From Flavihumibacter profundi (GTDB lineage: Bacteria; Bacteroidota; Bacteroidia; Chitinophagales; Chitinophagaceae): a DNA stretch of 64,000 nt. Where the stretch lies: NCBI RefSeq assembly GCF_020076305.1, contig NZ_JAIQXE010000003.1:744001-808000 (forward strand), given 5' to 3'. Below, one piece after another: positions 26,864-35,505 of the stretch (positions are counted from its first letter, which is position 1; each line of letters begins with the position of its first letter). Both the position numbers and the translations under genes were made by a program. The notes under the pieces were generated by a model, which did no database searches, was not told where the DNA came from, and saw only the letters and a program-made list of their open reading frames with translations.

Positions 26864-28207
26864 TCAGAGTATAATATCTGTACCAATGGTAATGGTTGTG
26901 CCGGTCTGACCAGCTGTATACAAGCCGAATGTACCCCCGGCTGATGTTTTATAAACGCGCATGACCTGCCCGTTCAACCGCCAGCTTCGGCTATTGATAG
27001 GATAAAAATTAAACCCACCACCAAATTCATAGGGATGGCGTTTGAACTCATCCCAGAAATAGGAATTTATCCCATAGAGCACCAACCTTCTGGGAACCAC
27101 CAGATGGGATATTTGTAAGCTATAACCATAATCATTTATGGAAGATAACGGGACCGGGCCATCAGCAGCAAAATTGGATAACCTGCGGCCATAGACTTCC
27201 AGTTGGGCACTAAACCCCTTGTATTTCACCCCGGCATCTACAGCCATCATATTGTAGTCAGCCTGTTGAACAGTTAAACCATCTTTTAAGGCTCCTGTTT
27301 CAAAGAAAAGCAGGCCATCCGTCATCCTGACCTGTGTGTTATCAGGTGAAGGTGTTCCGATATTATTAAATCGGTCTTCCCGGCTATGCACAATTGAGGT
27401 ACCAAATCTTGTGGCAACTTTCTTATGGTATTCAAAATCACCAATTCCACCCCTTGGACCAAACTCACCAGTGGTCGGCATCCATACCAGGGTCATACTT
27501 TTAGAAAGGTTTCGGGTTTCTTTAGACGCCTGGATCCCTAATGTACTAAGGTTATTTCCAAGCATAAGGGTATAACTGAGTTTAGGAACGATTTCACCTG
27601 TTACAAAAAAGCCCTGGGTGAAACCACCACGGAGGGATTCCTCACCCATTGTCCGGTCTGTTGATGCATAAAAAGGGAATGGCCCCTGCATGGATCGAAT
27701 AGAAAGATTGGGTGCAACGCCAATACCGAACCTGAAATGTTTGTTTAATCTGTACTGTATGTTTCCATAAACAAGCGTTTGTTGTGTTGGCATAATAGTC
27801 CAGACCGTGGCCACATAACTTAGTCGGGGCGTTCCAACAAAACCTGAAAACCAGAGCATGGCCCTATGGAAATAAAAATCATTCCTGCCGACAAAATCCC
27901 GCTGGCGGCCCAGGTGATCAGTCCAGGTCTGATTTCCAGGTAACTGGTTTAGGTACCTGGCCATGGCATACAAACTGAAATTAAGGCTCCCATATTTTGT
28001 ACGAACGAGGTCAAAACCCTTTCCGGGTGTAAATTCCCCTGAAGCAACATTCTTATATACAGAGTCAATTTCTGTGCTGCTTTTAAAATAGAGATAATAG
28101 TTTAATGCTTGAATTGAAGTATCAACACCTGGAACTTGTACCTGGGCAAAAAGTGAAAAGCTAAATGAAATAAAAATAGTAGAGAAAAGCACTTTCATTT
28201 TTATCAT
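26864..28207 (-). CDS. Outer membrane porin-like protein
   Basis: 447 residues. The signal peptide is MIKMKVLFSTIFISFSFSLFA, and the start could instead be the ATG three codons on. The rest is beta-strand rich with the features of long porins (LNFSLYAMARYLNQLPG, FVGRNDFYFHRAMLWFSG, FGGGFNFYPINSRSWRLNGQV) and ends in ITIGTDIIL. It resembles phosphate-selective-type porins. Its partner gene downstream is an exported amidohydrolase. A terminator separates it from the glutaminase gene upstream. Confidence 0.75.
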   Translation of the reverse strand: MIKMKVLFSTIFISFSFSLFAQVQVPGVDTSIQALNYYLYFKSSTEIDSVYKNVASGEFTPGKGFDLVRTKYGSLNFSLYAMARYLNQLPGNQTWTDHLGRQRDFVGRNDFYFHRAMLWFSGFVGTPRLSYVATVWTIMPTQQTLVYGNIQYRLNKHFRFGIGVAPNLSIRSMQGPFPFYASTDRTMGEESLRGGFTQGFFVTGEIVPKLSYTLMLGNNLSTLGIQASKETRNLSKSMTLVWMPTTGEFGPRGGIGDFEYHKKVATRFGTSIVHSREDRFNNIGTPSPDNTQVRMTDGLLFFETGALKDGLTVQQADYNMMAVDAGVKYKGFSAQLEVYGRRLSNFAADGPVPLSSINDYGYSLQISHLVVPRRLVLYGINSYFWDEFKRHPYEFGGGFNFYPINSRSWRLNGQVMRVYKTSAGGTFGLYTAGQTGTTITIGTDIIL

Positions 28208-28250
28208 CGGATAAAATTTTTATACTGATTTTCAGAAATTATGCCTGTGA

Positions 28251-28285
28251 AAAAATGTTGGCTGCTATCCGCAACCAACATTTTT
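28251..28285 (-). terminator. Strong intrinsic terminator of glsA
   Basis: AAAAATGTTGG at 28251-28261 pairs perfectly with CCAACATTTTT at 28275-28285. On the minus strand the stem is followed by a T-tract. It lies 29 bp past the glutaminase stop and separates that gene from the porin-amidohydrolase pair. Confidence 0.75.
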
Positions 28286-28313
28286 ATAACAAAAAGCTTC
28301 AGAAGAAAGTCAG

Positions 28314-29387
28314 TTATTGCTTAGGCTTGATCAGGTAAGGATTCACGCCAAGGGCATCAATAATATACCTGATGGTGTAAATCGCTTTTACACTATTACC
28401 GGCTGGGGACAGTGGCGGGGAAATAACAGCAATACCAAATTTTCCAGGAACCACAGCGATGATACCTCCACCAACACCAGATTTACCGGGAAGTCCTGTA
28501 GCAAACAGCCATTGACCGGCATCGTCATAGAGTCCGGCTGTAGCCATTACAGGAAGGGTATATTTTACTGTTTCAGGTTTAACCACCACTTTTTTAGTAA
28601 TAGGATTTAAACCTCCGTTTGCCAGGGTAGCAGCCATAATGGCCAGGTCTTTTGCATTAACACTGATTGCACATTGCTTGGTGTAGATGTCTGTTGCCTG
28701 CACAGGGTCGAAATACATTCTTCCATAGGCAAAAAGGAGGTGGGCAATGGCCTGGTTCCGCAGGTTATCACCAGCTTCACTGATATATACGGGCATGTCT
28801 AATGAAAGCGGCCTTCCGGCAAAATCACTATGCGTCTGCAGGATACTTTTCCACTTAGCTGCAGAATCTGCACCGGCCACCAGGCTTGAAGCAGCTATGG
28901 CACCTGGATTGACAAGCGGATTGATTTCCTTACCCTTCTGGAGTTCAACTGCCACAATGGAATTGAATCGCATACCTGTTGCATCTACGCCGATTTTATC
29001 CATAATGGCCCTGGGACCTTGTTCTTCAATTACCCTTGCCATTGTGAACACCTTGGAAATCGATTGAATAGAAACCGCAGACTGCAGGTCACCCTTTGTA
29101 TAAATTGTTCCATCAGTGGTAACGATGGCTATGCCATAAATATTAGGGTCAACTTTTGCAAGTTCCTTTATATAATCTGCATTCTTTCCTTCCTTAATAT
29201 CCTTGAATTTATCATAGGCTTCATCCAGCGCTTTTTGAATGTTTGCAGGAGTCAGTGTGTTATCAGCCTGAACAACCGGAGCTGCAGCTTTTTTCTTCTG
29301 TGCCTGCACAAAAGTTGCCGCCCCAAGAAACGCAATGGACAGGCAGGCGATCCGTATCGTGATTGCTGAAATTATATTCCTTTTCAT
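28314..29387 (-). CDS. glsA: Glutaminase A with predicted export signal
   Basis: Converts glutamine to glutamate and ammonia. The serine-lysine catalytic motif is S109-I-S-K112 in SIQSISKVFT, with further family blocks RFNSIVAVELQ, NPLVNPGAIA and GLPGKSGVGGGI. Typical glutaminases are about 305-310 aa. This one is 357 because of a leader: MKRNIISAITIRIACLSIAFLGAATFVQA reads as a signal peptide with a cleavable AQ site, then a KKKAAAP linker. It is therefore predicted to be periplasmic, unlike most GlsA proteins. It is flanked by two porin genes. Confidence 0.9.
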   Translation of the reverse strand: MKRNIISAITIRIACLSIAFLGAATFVQAQKKKAAAPVVQADNTLTPANIQKALDEAYDKFKDIKEGKNADYIKELAKVDPNIYGIAIVTTDGTIYTKGDLQSAVSIQSISKVFTMARVIEEQGPRAIMDKIGVDATGMRFNSIVAVELQKGKEINPLVNPGAIAASSLVAGADSAAKWKSILQTHSDFAGRPLSLDMPVYISEAGDNLRNQAIAHLLFAYGRMYFDPVQATDIYTKQCAISVNAKDLAIMAATLANGGLNPITKKVVVKPETVKYTLPVMATAGLYDDAGQWLFATGLPGKSGVGGGIIAVVPGKFGIAVISPPLSPAGNSVKAIYTIRYIIDALGVNPYLIKPKQ

Positions 29388-29432
29388 ATTGCGTCAATTT
29401 TATAATTATAGGTTTTATGTATAAAGTTTTGC

Positions 29433-30638
29433 TCAGTTATTTTTATAAAACGCCTGGGAGAAGTTGTATTTGAAACTAAACTGGAGCTTGGTAATATCTG
29501 AGCTGAATCCATCAGTATAATTATCCCTTTTACCATATTGCAATTCTGCGCCAAACATAAAATTGGGAGCAGGGGTACAAAGGAGGTTTACAATTGCATA
29601 TTGACCCTTCTTGAAAGCGCTGGGAGATGAAGCATCTGTATTTTTAATATCAACAGATGAATATCCGATAGAAGTGCTGAACTTCTTGTTCCAGTTATGA
29701 TCCACAAACGCAACAATACCTGTCAGCGGAAGTGGTTTACCTACTACCGGGCTGATTGAATTACCTGGATTATTCTTTACACCGATATCAGCAGGTCCTT
29801 CATTCATATAGTTCTGGATTCCTTCCCCATAAACCAGCGATCCGCGAAATATGCTATTCGTGCCAAGGTTCAGGTTTGTACTCAGGTTAAGGCCCCAACC
29901 AAGTGCGTTGCCACTCAGGTCATACTGGTCTGTTCCCTGGTCAACCCATTCGATCTTTCTCAGGATACCTGCCAGCTCAACATATCCAAACTTTCCGGCA
30001 TAACGGTATTCTGCAGACAGGTCAGGCAGTTTGAAGCGGGGCTTCACATCTGCCAGTTCTATACGGTCTGCATACACGCCACCATCGGCACTGGCACCCG
30101 GGCGCTCCAATGCAATGGTCAGGCGGGTATCTCCCTGGATCGGCATATACCTGATCTGTACGTTACGGAAAAAGGCCATACCAGAGGGTCCCCAATATTC
30201 CACCGTGTTTGGGAACACATCAATATCCATGAAAGGGCTCCAGTACTGGCCTACCCCAAATTTGCCTAACTCTCCATAAGCATGGCGAAGTCGGATGGTG
30301 GTTTGTCCGGCATCCACACCGGTACCAAACATTTCAAATTCAAATTGCGTCTTTAACAAACCTAAAGGGGTCTGTGTGTACCCTTTTACACCAAACCTGG
30401 TCTGGCGAACACTGAAGTAAGCGTTACCGTCCGTGCCATATTGATTTTTATAAGAGGGCAGTTTTGTTGGCCGGACAACATCAAACCAGTCTCCTTGTAT
30501 CTGCTTGAAGTTATACCCGATATCAGTCATTACAAAGCCATAAAATTCCAGGGTTTTTTGCTTCGCTGAGTCCTGGGAATAGGAAACCAGGCAGAAAAGC
30601 ATAAAGAGGGGTAAAATGAACAGGATTTTCTTTCTCAT
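29433..30638 (-). CDS. DcaP-like outer membrane porin
   Basis: 401 residues. The signal peptide is MRKKILFILPLFMLFCLVSYS. The start of the mature protein, TLEFYGFVMTDIGYNFKQI, and the blocks VRQTRFGVKGYTQTPLG, LRHAYGELGKFGVGQYWSPF and the final LQFSFKYNFSQAFYKNN are those of DcaP-family trimeric porins. Known members pass dicarboxylic or other anionic small molecules. It lies 45 bp upstream of glsA on the same strand, so it likely feeds that enzyme's compartment. Confidence 0.8.
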   Translation of the reverse strand: MRKKILFILPLFMLFCLVSYSQDSAKQKTLEFYGFVMTDIGYNFKQIQGDWFDVVRPTKLPSYKNQYGTDGNAYFSVRQTRFGVKGYTQTPLGLLKTQFEFEMFGTGVDAGQTTIRLRHAYGELGKFGVGQYWSPFMDIDVFPNTVEYWGPSGMAFFRNVQIRYMPIQGDTRLTIALERPGASADGGVYADRIELADVKPRFKLPDLSAEYRYAGKFGYVELAGILRKIEWVDQGTDQYDLSGNALGWGLNLSTNLNLGTNSIFRGSLVYGEGIQNYMNEGPADIGVKNNPGNSISPVVGKPLPLTGIVAFVDHNWNKKFSTSIGYSSVDIKNTDASSPSAFKKGQYAIVNLLCTPAPNFMFGAELQYGKRDNYTDGFSSDITKLQFSFKYNFSQAFYKNN

Positions 30639-30824
30639 AGTCCCAGTTTTAAAAGTTAATCAGCCAATGAAAATAAAAGTGCATATCAAAGACATTGATT
30701 TGCAATATAAAACTAGCCCGTTCAAGCCGGCGCAAGCCTGATTAAGGTCAATATCAGGTCTGATCTTTATCACGTTCCAGATGTCGCAGCTTAATCAATT
30801 AGTAAATAAGTAATTAAAAAATAT

Positions 30825-31238
30825 TTACCGCCACAACCCGATGATCGCCCCCATTATGGTCAGGGCAACCAGGCTATAGCCGCCATTAATCAGGATATGC
30901 CGCCAGCTTTTTAACTCAAATAAACTATGAATGGCAATAGCACAGAAGGTCCAGATGCCCGCGAGGAAACCGGCGGTAGCACCCCAGGTTAGATCTGTTT
31001 TCATTTGGGGCGTATCTACAAGGAATATGGCCAGATTGGCTGCCATAACCAAAGAAAAAATGGCGGTAAACCCAAAGATCTTAGCCTTGTTGCCATTCTT
31101 AATATCGGCTTCGGTAAGCTGGCTATCCTTCATCCATTGTTTACCAAATAAGGCGGGGGAATACCAGATACCGCCAGTTGCAAATCCTGAAAGGCCGGCC
31201 ACCAGTACAGCAAGCCAGTTGATTGAGGACATATCCAT
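30825..31238 (-). CDS. DUF1761 family membrane protein
   Basis: 137 residues with four membrane segments. It starts MDMSSINWLAVLVAGLSGFATGGIWYSP and has the family blocks GxxWYSPALFGKQW, WGATAGFLAGIWTFCAIAIHSLFE and INGGYSLVALTIMGAIIGLW. Small integral membrane protein of unknown function. It stands alone between the porin locus and the DUF5606 gene. Confidence 0.85.
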   Translation of the reverse strand: MDMSSINWLAVLVAGLSGFATGGIWYSPALFGKQWMKDSQLTEADIKNGNKAKIFGFTAIFSLVMAANLAIFLVDTPQMKTDLTWGATAGFLAGIWTFCAIAIHSLFELKSWRHILINGGYSLVALTIMGAIIGLWR

Positions 31239-31410
31239 AAAAATGAATTGTACCCTAATTTAAGTCTTATTACTGTTTTTTACAATAATTAAGGCTACTA
31301 GAGAAGTTGGCGCAGGCCTGACCCCAAAATACCTGAAACCACCAGTTTTGGTGAAAGGATGGATGCCTGTGCATTTTTATTATCTTGCACGTCCTTTACA
31401 ATATTGAGAT

Positions 31411-31965
31411 ATGGAATACAACAGAATAATTGCAGTAACCGGATTGCCCGGATTGTTTGAAATGGTTAGCAGCAAAACCGATGGCGCCATTGTCAGGTCC
31501 CTGGATGATAAAACCACAAAATTCGTCTCTTCCCGCGTGCACAATTTCTCTCACCTGGAAAGCATCGAAATTTATACCCAGCGTGATAATGTGAACCTCG
31601 TGGATATTTTCCAATCAATGGATAAAAGCAGCGATAAGCTTCCCGATGGAAAAGACGCGGCCCAGTTAAAGGCCTATTTCCAGAAGGTTTATCCTGATAT
31701 GGACTTCGAGCGCGTTTACTCCAGCGATATGAAGAAAATGGTGAAGTGGTTTGAAGTGCTGAAGAAAAACGATGTGGTTTTCAAGTTATCTGAACCGGCT
31801 GAAGAAACTGTTGAAGAAATAGAAGCTGTAGAAACACCTGTTGTTGCAGAAAAGCCGGTTAAGGCAGCAAAGAAAAAAGAAACGCCTAAAAAAGAGGCAG
31901 CTGCCGATGAGGAAACCAGCGAAGCTCCGAAGAAAACCGCGCGTAAGAAAAAGTCAGAAGAATAA
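31411..31965 (+). CDS. DUF5606 protein with charged tail
   Basis: 184 residues. Residues 1-~130 match the Bacteroidota-specific DUF5606 domain (IIAVTGLPGLFEMVSSKTDGAIVRSL, VHNFSHLESIEIYT, MDFERVYSSDMKKMVKWFEVL). Residues ~130-184 are a low-complexity Glu/Ala/Lys tail (AAKKKETPKKEAAADEE). The function is unknown. It is immediately followed by the M3 peptidase, whose ATG begins at the base after this stop, so the two are cotranscribed and probably translationally coupled. Confidence 0.85.
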   Translation: MEYNRIIAVTGLPGLFEMVSSKTDGAIVRSLDDKTTKFVSSRVHNFSHLESIEIYTQRDNVNLVDIFQSMDKSSDKLPDGKDAAQLKAYFQKVYPDMDFERVYSSDMKKMVKWFEVLKKNDVVFKLSEPAEETVEEIEAVETPVVAEKPVKAAKKKETPKKEAAADEETSEAPKKTARKKKSEE

Positions 31966-33690
31966 ATGATGCAATACTCAGCACATATCCATAAAGCACC
32001 CCGTCAATTCCTTCCGGAAGGGTTCAGCATCACAACATGGGAAAACCTGGAGCCTTATTTTAAGGAGCTGCTCGAAAGGCCCATTATGTCTGGTGCAGAA
32101 CTCGAAAAATGGATGAAGGACTCGAGCGAACTGGAGGCCGTAATCAGCGAAGATGCTTGCTGGCGCCAGATCCGCATGACCTGCGATACGGAAAACAAAT
32201 CACTTGAAGAGGCATTTACTTTCTTCGTGATGGAAATTCAACCGCAGATCCAGCCCTATGCAGACCAACTGAACAGGAAGCTGATAGATTGCGTATATAC
32301 CAAGGAGTTAGATGAAAAAAAATACTTTACTTACCTGCGCAGTGTAAGAAAATCAATAGACCTGTTCCGTACCGAAAATATACCACTGCAGGCCGAACTC
32401 AGCGTTATGGCGCAGCACTTTGGTGTGGTTTCCGGTAAAATGACAGTGACCATTGATGAGAAGGAATACACTTTGCAGCAAGCGACAAAATTCCTCGAAA
32501 ATCCGGATCGCGCAGTAAGGGAATCTGCCTATAGAAAAATCAATGAACGCAGGTACCAGGACAAGGAAGTGCTGAATGAGCTGTTTACAAAATTGGTCCA
32601 AAAGCGCCACCAGGTTGCCTTAAATGCAGGTTTTTCAAATTACCGCGACTACAAATTCGTGGAGATGGGCCGCTTTGATTATACTAAAGAAGATTGTTAT
32701 GCTTTCCATGACGCAGTAAAGCTCCATGTAGTTCCGCTTGTTGCAGCAATCTATAAACATAAGCAAAAACAATTAGGCCTCGATACGCTGCGTCCATGGG
32801 ACACAGAGGCGGAGCCTGAAGGTACCGCACCTTTAAGACCCTTCCATACCGGGGAAGAGTTGCTGGAGAAATCAATCGCCTGTTTCCGCCAACTCAGGCC
32901 TTTTTTCGCAGACTGCCTGGTTACGATGAAAAAAATGGGCCGGCTTGACCTGGAAAGCCGGAAAGGAAAAGCGCCGGGTGGTTATAACTGCCCGCTTGCT
33001 GAAACTGGTGCGCCTTTTATTTTTATGAATGCTGCCGGACAAATGAATGATGTCACCACTATGGTCCATGAAGGTGGCCATGCGGTACATTCCTTCCTGG
33101 CGCACCCTTTGGAACTGAGTTCGTTTAAAGAATACCCCATGGAAGTTGCTGAGGTAGCCAGCATGAGCATGGAATTGTTCAGTATGGATTACTGGAATAG
33201 CTTTTTTAATGATAATGCAGAATTGGTCCGGGCAAAACTGCACCAGCTGGAAAGGGTAATAACAATTTTCCCATGGATCGCAATCATTGACAAATACCAG
33301 CACTGGATTTATGAAAATCCTTTCCATACAGAGGATGAAAGAGCTGCAAAATGGATGGCCATTAATAATGAATTTTCGACTGGTGTCCTGGATTATAGCG
33401 GACTGGAAGAGTTCAGGAAGTACGGATGGCAAAAGCAATTGCATCTTTTTGAAGTGCCTTTTTATTATATCGAATATGGCATTGCGCAATTAGGGGCAAT
33501 AGGTATGTGGATGCAATTCAAGGAGGACAAGGAAAAGGCCCTGGATAATTATTGCCAGGCATTAGCCCTTGGCGGAACCAGGACTTTACCGGAATTGTAT
33601 AAAGCTGCAGGCATTCCTTTTGACCTGGGCCCGGATCGTGTTAAAACTTTAATGGAATTTGTAGGAAAAGAAATAAACAAATTAAGCTGA
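31966..33690 (+). CDS. M3 family oligoendopeptidase
   Basis: 574 residues. The zinc motif is HEGGH in MVHEGGHAVHSF near residue 369, with the downstream glutamate in VAEVASMSMELF, as in PepF/thimet-type M3 metallopeptidases. There is no signal peptide, so it is cytosolic and probably cleaves short peptides. A second ATG lies one codon after the first. It abuts the DUF5606 gene. Confidence 0.92.
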   Translation: MMQYSAHIHKAPRQFLPEGFSITTWENLEPYFKELLERPIMSGAELEKWMKDSSELEAVISEDACWRQIRMTCDTENKSLEEAFTFFVMEIQPQIQPYADQLNRKLIDCVYTKELDEKKYFTYLRSVRKSIDLFRTENIPLQAELSVMAQHFGVVSGKMTVTIDEKEYTLQQATKFLENPDRAVRESAYRKINERRYQDKEVLNELFTKLVQKRHQVALNAGFSNYRDYKFVEMGRFDYTKEDCYAFHDAVKLHVVPLVAAIYKHKQKQLGLDTLRPWDTEAEPEGTAPLRPFHTGEELLEKSIACFRQLRPFFADCLVTMKKMGRLDLESRKGKAPGGYNCPLAETGAPFIFMNAAGQMNDVTTMVHEGGHAVHSFLAHPLELSSFKEYPMEVAEVASMSMELFSMDYWNSFFNDNAELVRAKLHQLERVITIFPWIAIIDKYQHWIYENPFHTEDERAAKWMAINNEFSTGVLDYSGLEEFRKYGWQKQLHLFEVPFYYIEYGIAQLGAIGMWMQFKEDKEKALDNYCQALALGGTRTLPELYKAAGIPFDLGPDRVKTLMEFVGKEINKLS

Positions 33691-33751
33691 AGCTGCAAAA
33701 AATTACCACTTTAGGGTATAGAAAATTATTTTATTTAATGATTAATAACAA

Positions 33752-33759
33752 TATATTTG
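33752..33759 (+). promoter_or_regulatory. Candidate -7 box of a small RNA
   Basis: TATATTTG fits TAnnTTTG exactly. It lies in the 167 bp after the M3 peptidase, and no plus-strand gene follows. It is therefore a promoter candidate for a short non-coding transcript. Confidence 0.45.
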
Positions 33760-33764
33760 TACAG

Positions 33765-33860
33765 GAAAACACTTAGAAGAGAAATCTTCTTTAAAAATAG
33801 CTACTAATCAGAGCCTTAACCAAAAGTCCCGGTGTGTCTACATCGGGGCTTTATTTTTTA
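33765..33860 (+). ncRNA. Candidate small RNA (about 95 nt)
   Basis: Downstream of the -7 box at 33752 lie two hairpins. The first is AGAAGA-GAAA-TCTTCT (33775-33790), a perfect stem with a GNRA loop. The second is an intrinsic terminator: CCCGGTGT (33828-33835), loop GTCT, ACATCGGG (33840-33847), with one G-U pair, then CTTTATTTTTTA. The neighbouring gene (fur) converges, so this is not its leader. It could also be the 3' end of the M3 peptidase mRNA. I cannot match it to a named RNA family. Confidence 0.5.
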
Positions 33861-34277
33861 TCCCTTACATTCCCTGCATTTGCCGCTTATGACCATTTCC
33901 ACTTGTTTTGGTGTAAAGCCCAGGGGCAATTTGATAGTTGGGATAGTCACTTCATCAAGGCAGACAGTATTTCCGCAATCATCGCAAACAAAGTGAACAT
34001 GGTTATCGTGGTGATGCCCTTCCGCACAATTGTCCTTACACAATGCATAGCGGATACTATTATCAGCCGTGGGAATGGTATGGATAATGCCCTTATTCAT
34101 GAAAGACTGAAGTGTCCTATAGACAGTAACCCGGTCAAACTTTTCACCGGTACGCTTCTCAATATCCCCGTGAGCGAGCGCACCCTGCTGAGCAAGAAAC
34201 AATTCCAGGATTTTCACCCTGCTTTCCGTAATGCTTAACCGGTGTTTTTTTAATAAATCCTGAATGGCAGCTTCCAT
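33858..34277 (-). CDS. Fur-family metalloregulator (Zur/PerR-like)
   Basis: 139 residues from ATG 34277 (MEAAIQDLLKKHRLS); a TTG two codons upstream is also possible. A winged helix covers residues ~1-80 (SITESRVKILELFL, DRVTVYRTLQSFMNKGI). It is followed by a His-rich metal stretch (GHHHDNHVHFVC), the structural zinc CDDCGNTVCL, and a second pair, CRECKG, near the end. The metal sensed (Zn, Fe or peroxide) is not settled. The gene is 6 bp behind sco. A palindrome in the nearby merC promoter is a candidate target. Confidence 0.88.
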   Translation of the reverse strand: MEAAIQDLLKKHRLSITESRVKILELFLAQQGALAHGDIEKRTGEKFDRVTVYRTLQSFMNKGIIHTIPTADNSIRYALCKDNCAEGHHHDNHVHFVCDDCGNTVCLDEVTIPTIKLPLGFTPKQVEMVISGKCRECKG

Positions 34278-34283
34278 AAACAA

Positions 34284-34946
34284 TTATTGGGGATTGTTAT
34301 TGAATAATCCATTTGAAAACCTAGAGCCAGTCGCTTCATTTTCTTCAAGAAGAACAGGAATATCTTCAATAAGTTTATCAACTTCTTCTTTTTTCAATCC
34401 GTCATAAATTCGCCTTACGCGGCCAGATTTGTCCACTAATGCAAAAAACTGGGTATGGATAAACTGGTCTTCAATCTTTTCATTGTTGTTTTTGGGATCA
34501 TCAAGCAGGTAACTAACCCTTGCAGCCTGGTACAGGCTATCTTTCCTGCCGGTTAAAAAATGCCAGTTTGCTCCGTTCACACCCAGCGAATCAGCATATA
34601 TCCGCATCCTGCCAACACTATCGGTAACCGGGTCAACAGAATGTGAAAGAATAAGAAAACCGGGTTCGTTCCTGAACCGGTCAAATACTTTTTTCATGTT
34701 CCTGTTCATTTTGGGGCAAATACCCGGACAAGTTGTAAAAAAATACTCGGCCACATAAACTTTCCCGGCCACATCACGATCTGTAAAATCTTTCCCCGAC
34801 TGGTCCTGGAAATGAAAAGGCTGTACATAACTCAATACCGGCATTTTTACGGATGTAAAACCAGGAATTACCCTTGACATTGCAAATACAAAACCAATGA
34901 ACAACAACCCGAAAAAGGCGATATAATACCAGGATCTCTTACTCAT
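34284..34946 (-). CDS. SCO1/SenC-family copper chaperone
   Basis: 220 residues from ATG 34946 (MSKRSWYYIAFFGLLFIGFV), whose N-terminal helix anchors it in the membrane. The frame is open for another 72 codons upstream, but that part overlaps the merC leader and lacks family features. The copper site is CPGICPK, with the distal His in FIHTQFFALVD. SCO proteins deliver copper to cytochrome oxidase or keep thiols reduced. It is the first gene of a sco-fur operon, divergent from merC. Confidence 0.9.
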   Translation of the reverse strand: MSKRSWYYIAFFGLLFIGFVFAMSRVIPGFTSVKMPVLSYVQPFHFQDQSGKDFTDRDVAGKVYVAEYFFTTCPGICPKMNRNMKKVFDRFRNEPGFLILSHSVDPVTDSVGRMRIYADSLGVNGANWHFLTGRKDSLYQAARVSYLLDDPKNNNEKIEDQFIHTQFFALVDKSGRVRRIYDGLKKEEVDKLIEDIPVLLEENEATGSRFSNGLFNNNPQ

Positions 34947-35006
34947 AATGCACAAATTTACAGCCACAAAAGCGATTTGACCGTAATAGTATATAAGAAG
35001 AAAAAT

Positions 35007-35037
35007 TTTGCAACAAAGTTGCATCTTGCTATTTTTG
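35007..35037 (+). promoter_or_regulatory. merC promoter with embedded palindromic operator
   Basis: A -33 TTTG (35007-35010), 19 bp, then the -7 box TATTTTTG (35030-35037) make a near-ideal Bacteroidota promoter facing merC. A perfect 15 bp inverted repeat, TGCAAC-AAA-GTTGCA (35009-35023), overlaps the -33 box and the spacer. A bound repressor would block it. The adjacent Fur-family gene is the natural candidate. Confidence 0.65.
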
Positions 35038-35046
35038 CGCTTCTTT

Positions 35047-35439
35047 ATGTCATTTAAAATCAATTTGGATGCTTTGGGAATTGCCACTTCGGTAGCATGT
35101 GCGATACATTGCGCTGTCTTGCCGCTATTACTGACAAGCCTGCCTGTTTTTGGCATCAACATCGTTGAAAATGTGCCTTTTGAGTATTTTATGATCTTTT
35201 CCGCAGCAGCAATAGGCGCAAATTCACTCTATCACGGTTATAAAAGCCACCACCACAAGGCCGGCCCCGTAATCATATTTGGAATTGGCATCCTTTTTTT
35301 GCTGGCCAAGCAACGGTGGCATTATCTGCAATTGTGGTTCCTGGTTCCAGCCGTAACAGCAATTATTTTTGCCCATTTTCGCAATTTTCAGCTTTGCCAG
35401 AAGGCAAACCACTGCCATGCCGGGGATTGTAACCATTAA
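35047..35439 (+). CDS. MerC-domain membrane protein
   Basis: 130 residues from ATG 35047 (MSFKINLDALGIATSVACAIHC). An upstream TTG extends it only through the operator. It has four membrane segments and the MerC signature CAIHCAVLP on the first helix. The C-terminal tail CQKANHCHAGDCNH is rich in Cys and His and could bind metal. MerC proteins move mercury or other soft metals. Context with a Fur-family regulator suggests zinc or copper. The -7 box is only ten bases before the ATG, so the leader is very short. Confidence 0.85.
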   Translation: MSFKINLDALGIATSVACAIHCAVLPLLLTSLPVFGINIVENVPFEYFMIFSAAAIGANSLYHGYKSHHHKAGPVIIFGIGILFLLAKQRWHYLQLWFLVPAVTAIIFAHFRNFQLCQKANHCHAGDCNH

Positions 35440-35478
35440 GATTTCCGTATTTCACAAACTTTCCCACCCCGCAATTGT

Positions 35479-35486
35479 TATTTTTG
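35479..35486 (+). promoter_or_regulatory. Candidate -7 box of the Nfu gene
   Basis: TATTTTTG matches TAnnTTTG, 19 bp before the ATG at 35506. No TTTG is evident at the -33 position. Confidence 0.45.
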
Positions 35487-35505
35487 CCAGTAAATCTGTT
35501 GAATT

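Noticed and set aside
34947-35162. 72-codon upstream extension of the SCO protein
   Set aside because: It lies antisense to the merC start and operator and has no family similarity. The membrane anchor begins at ATG 34946.
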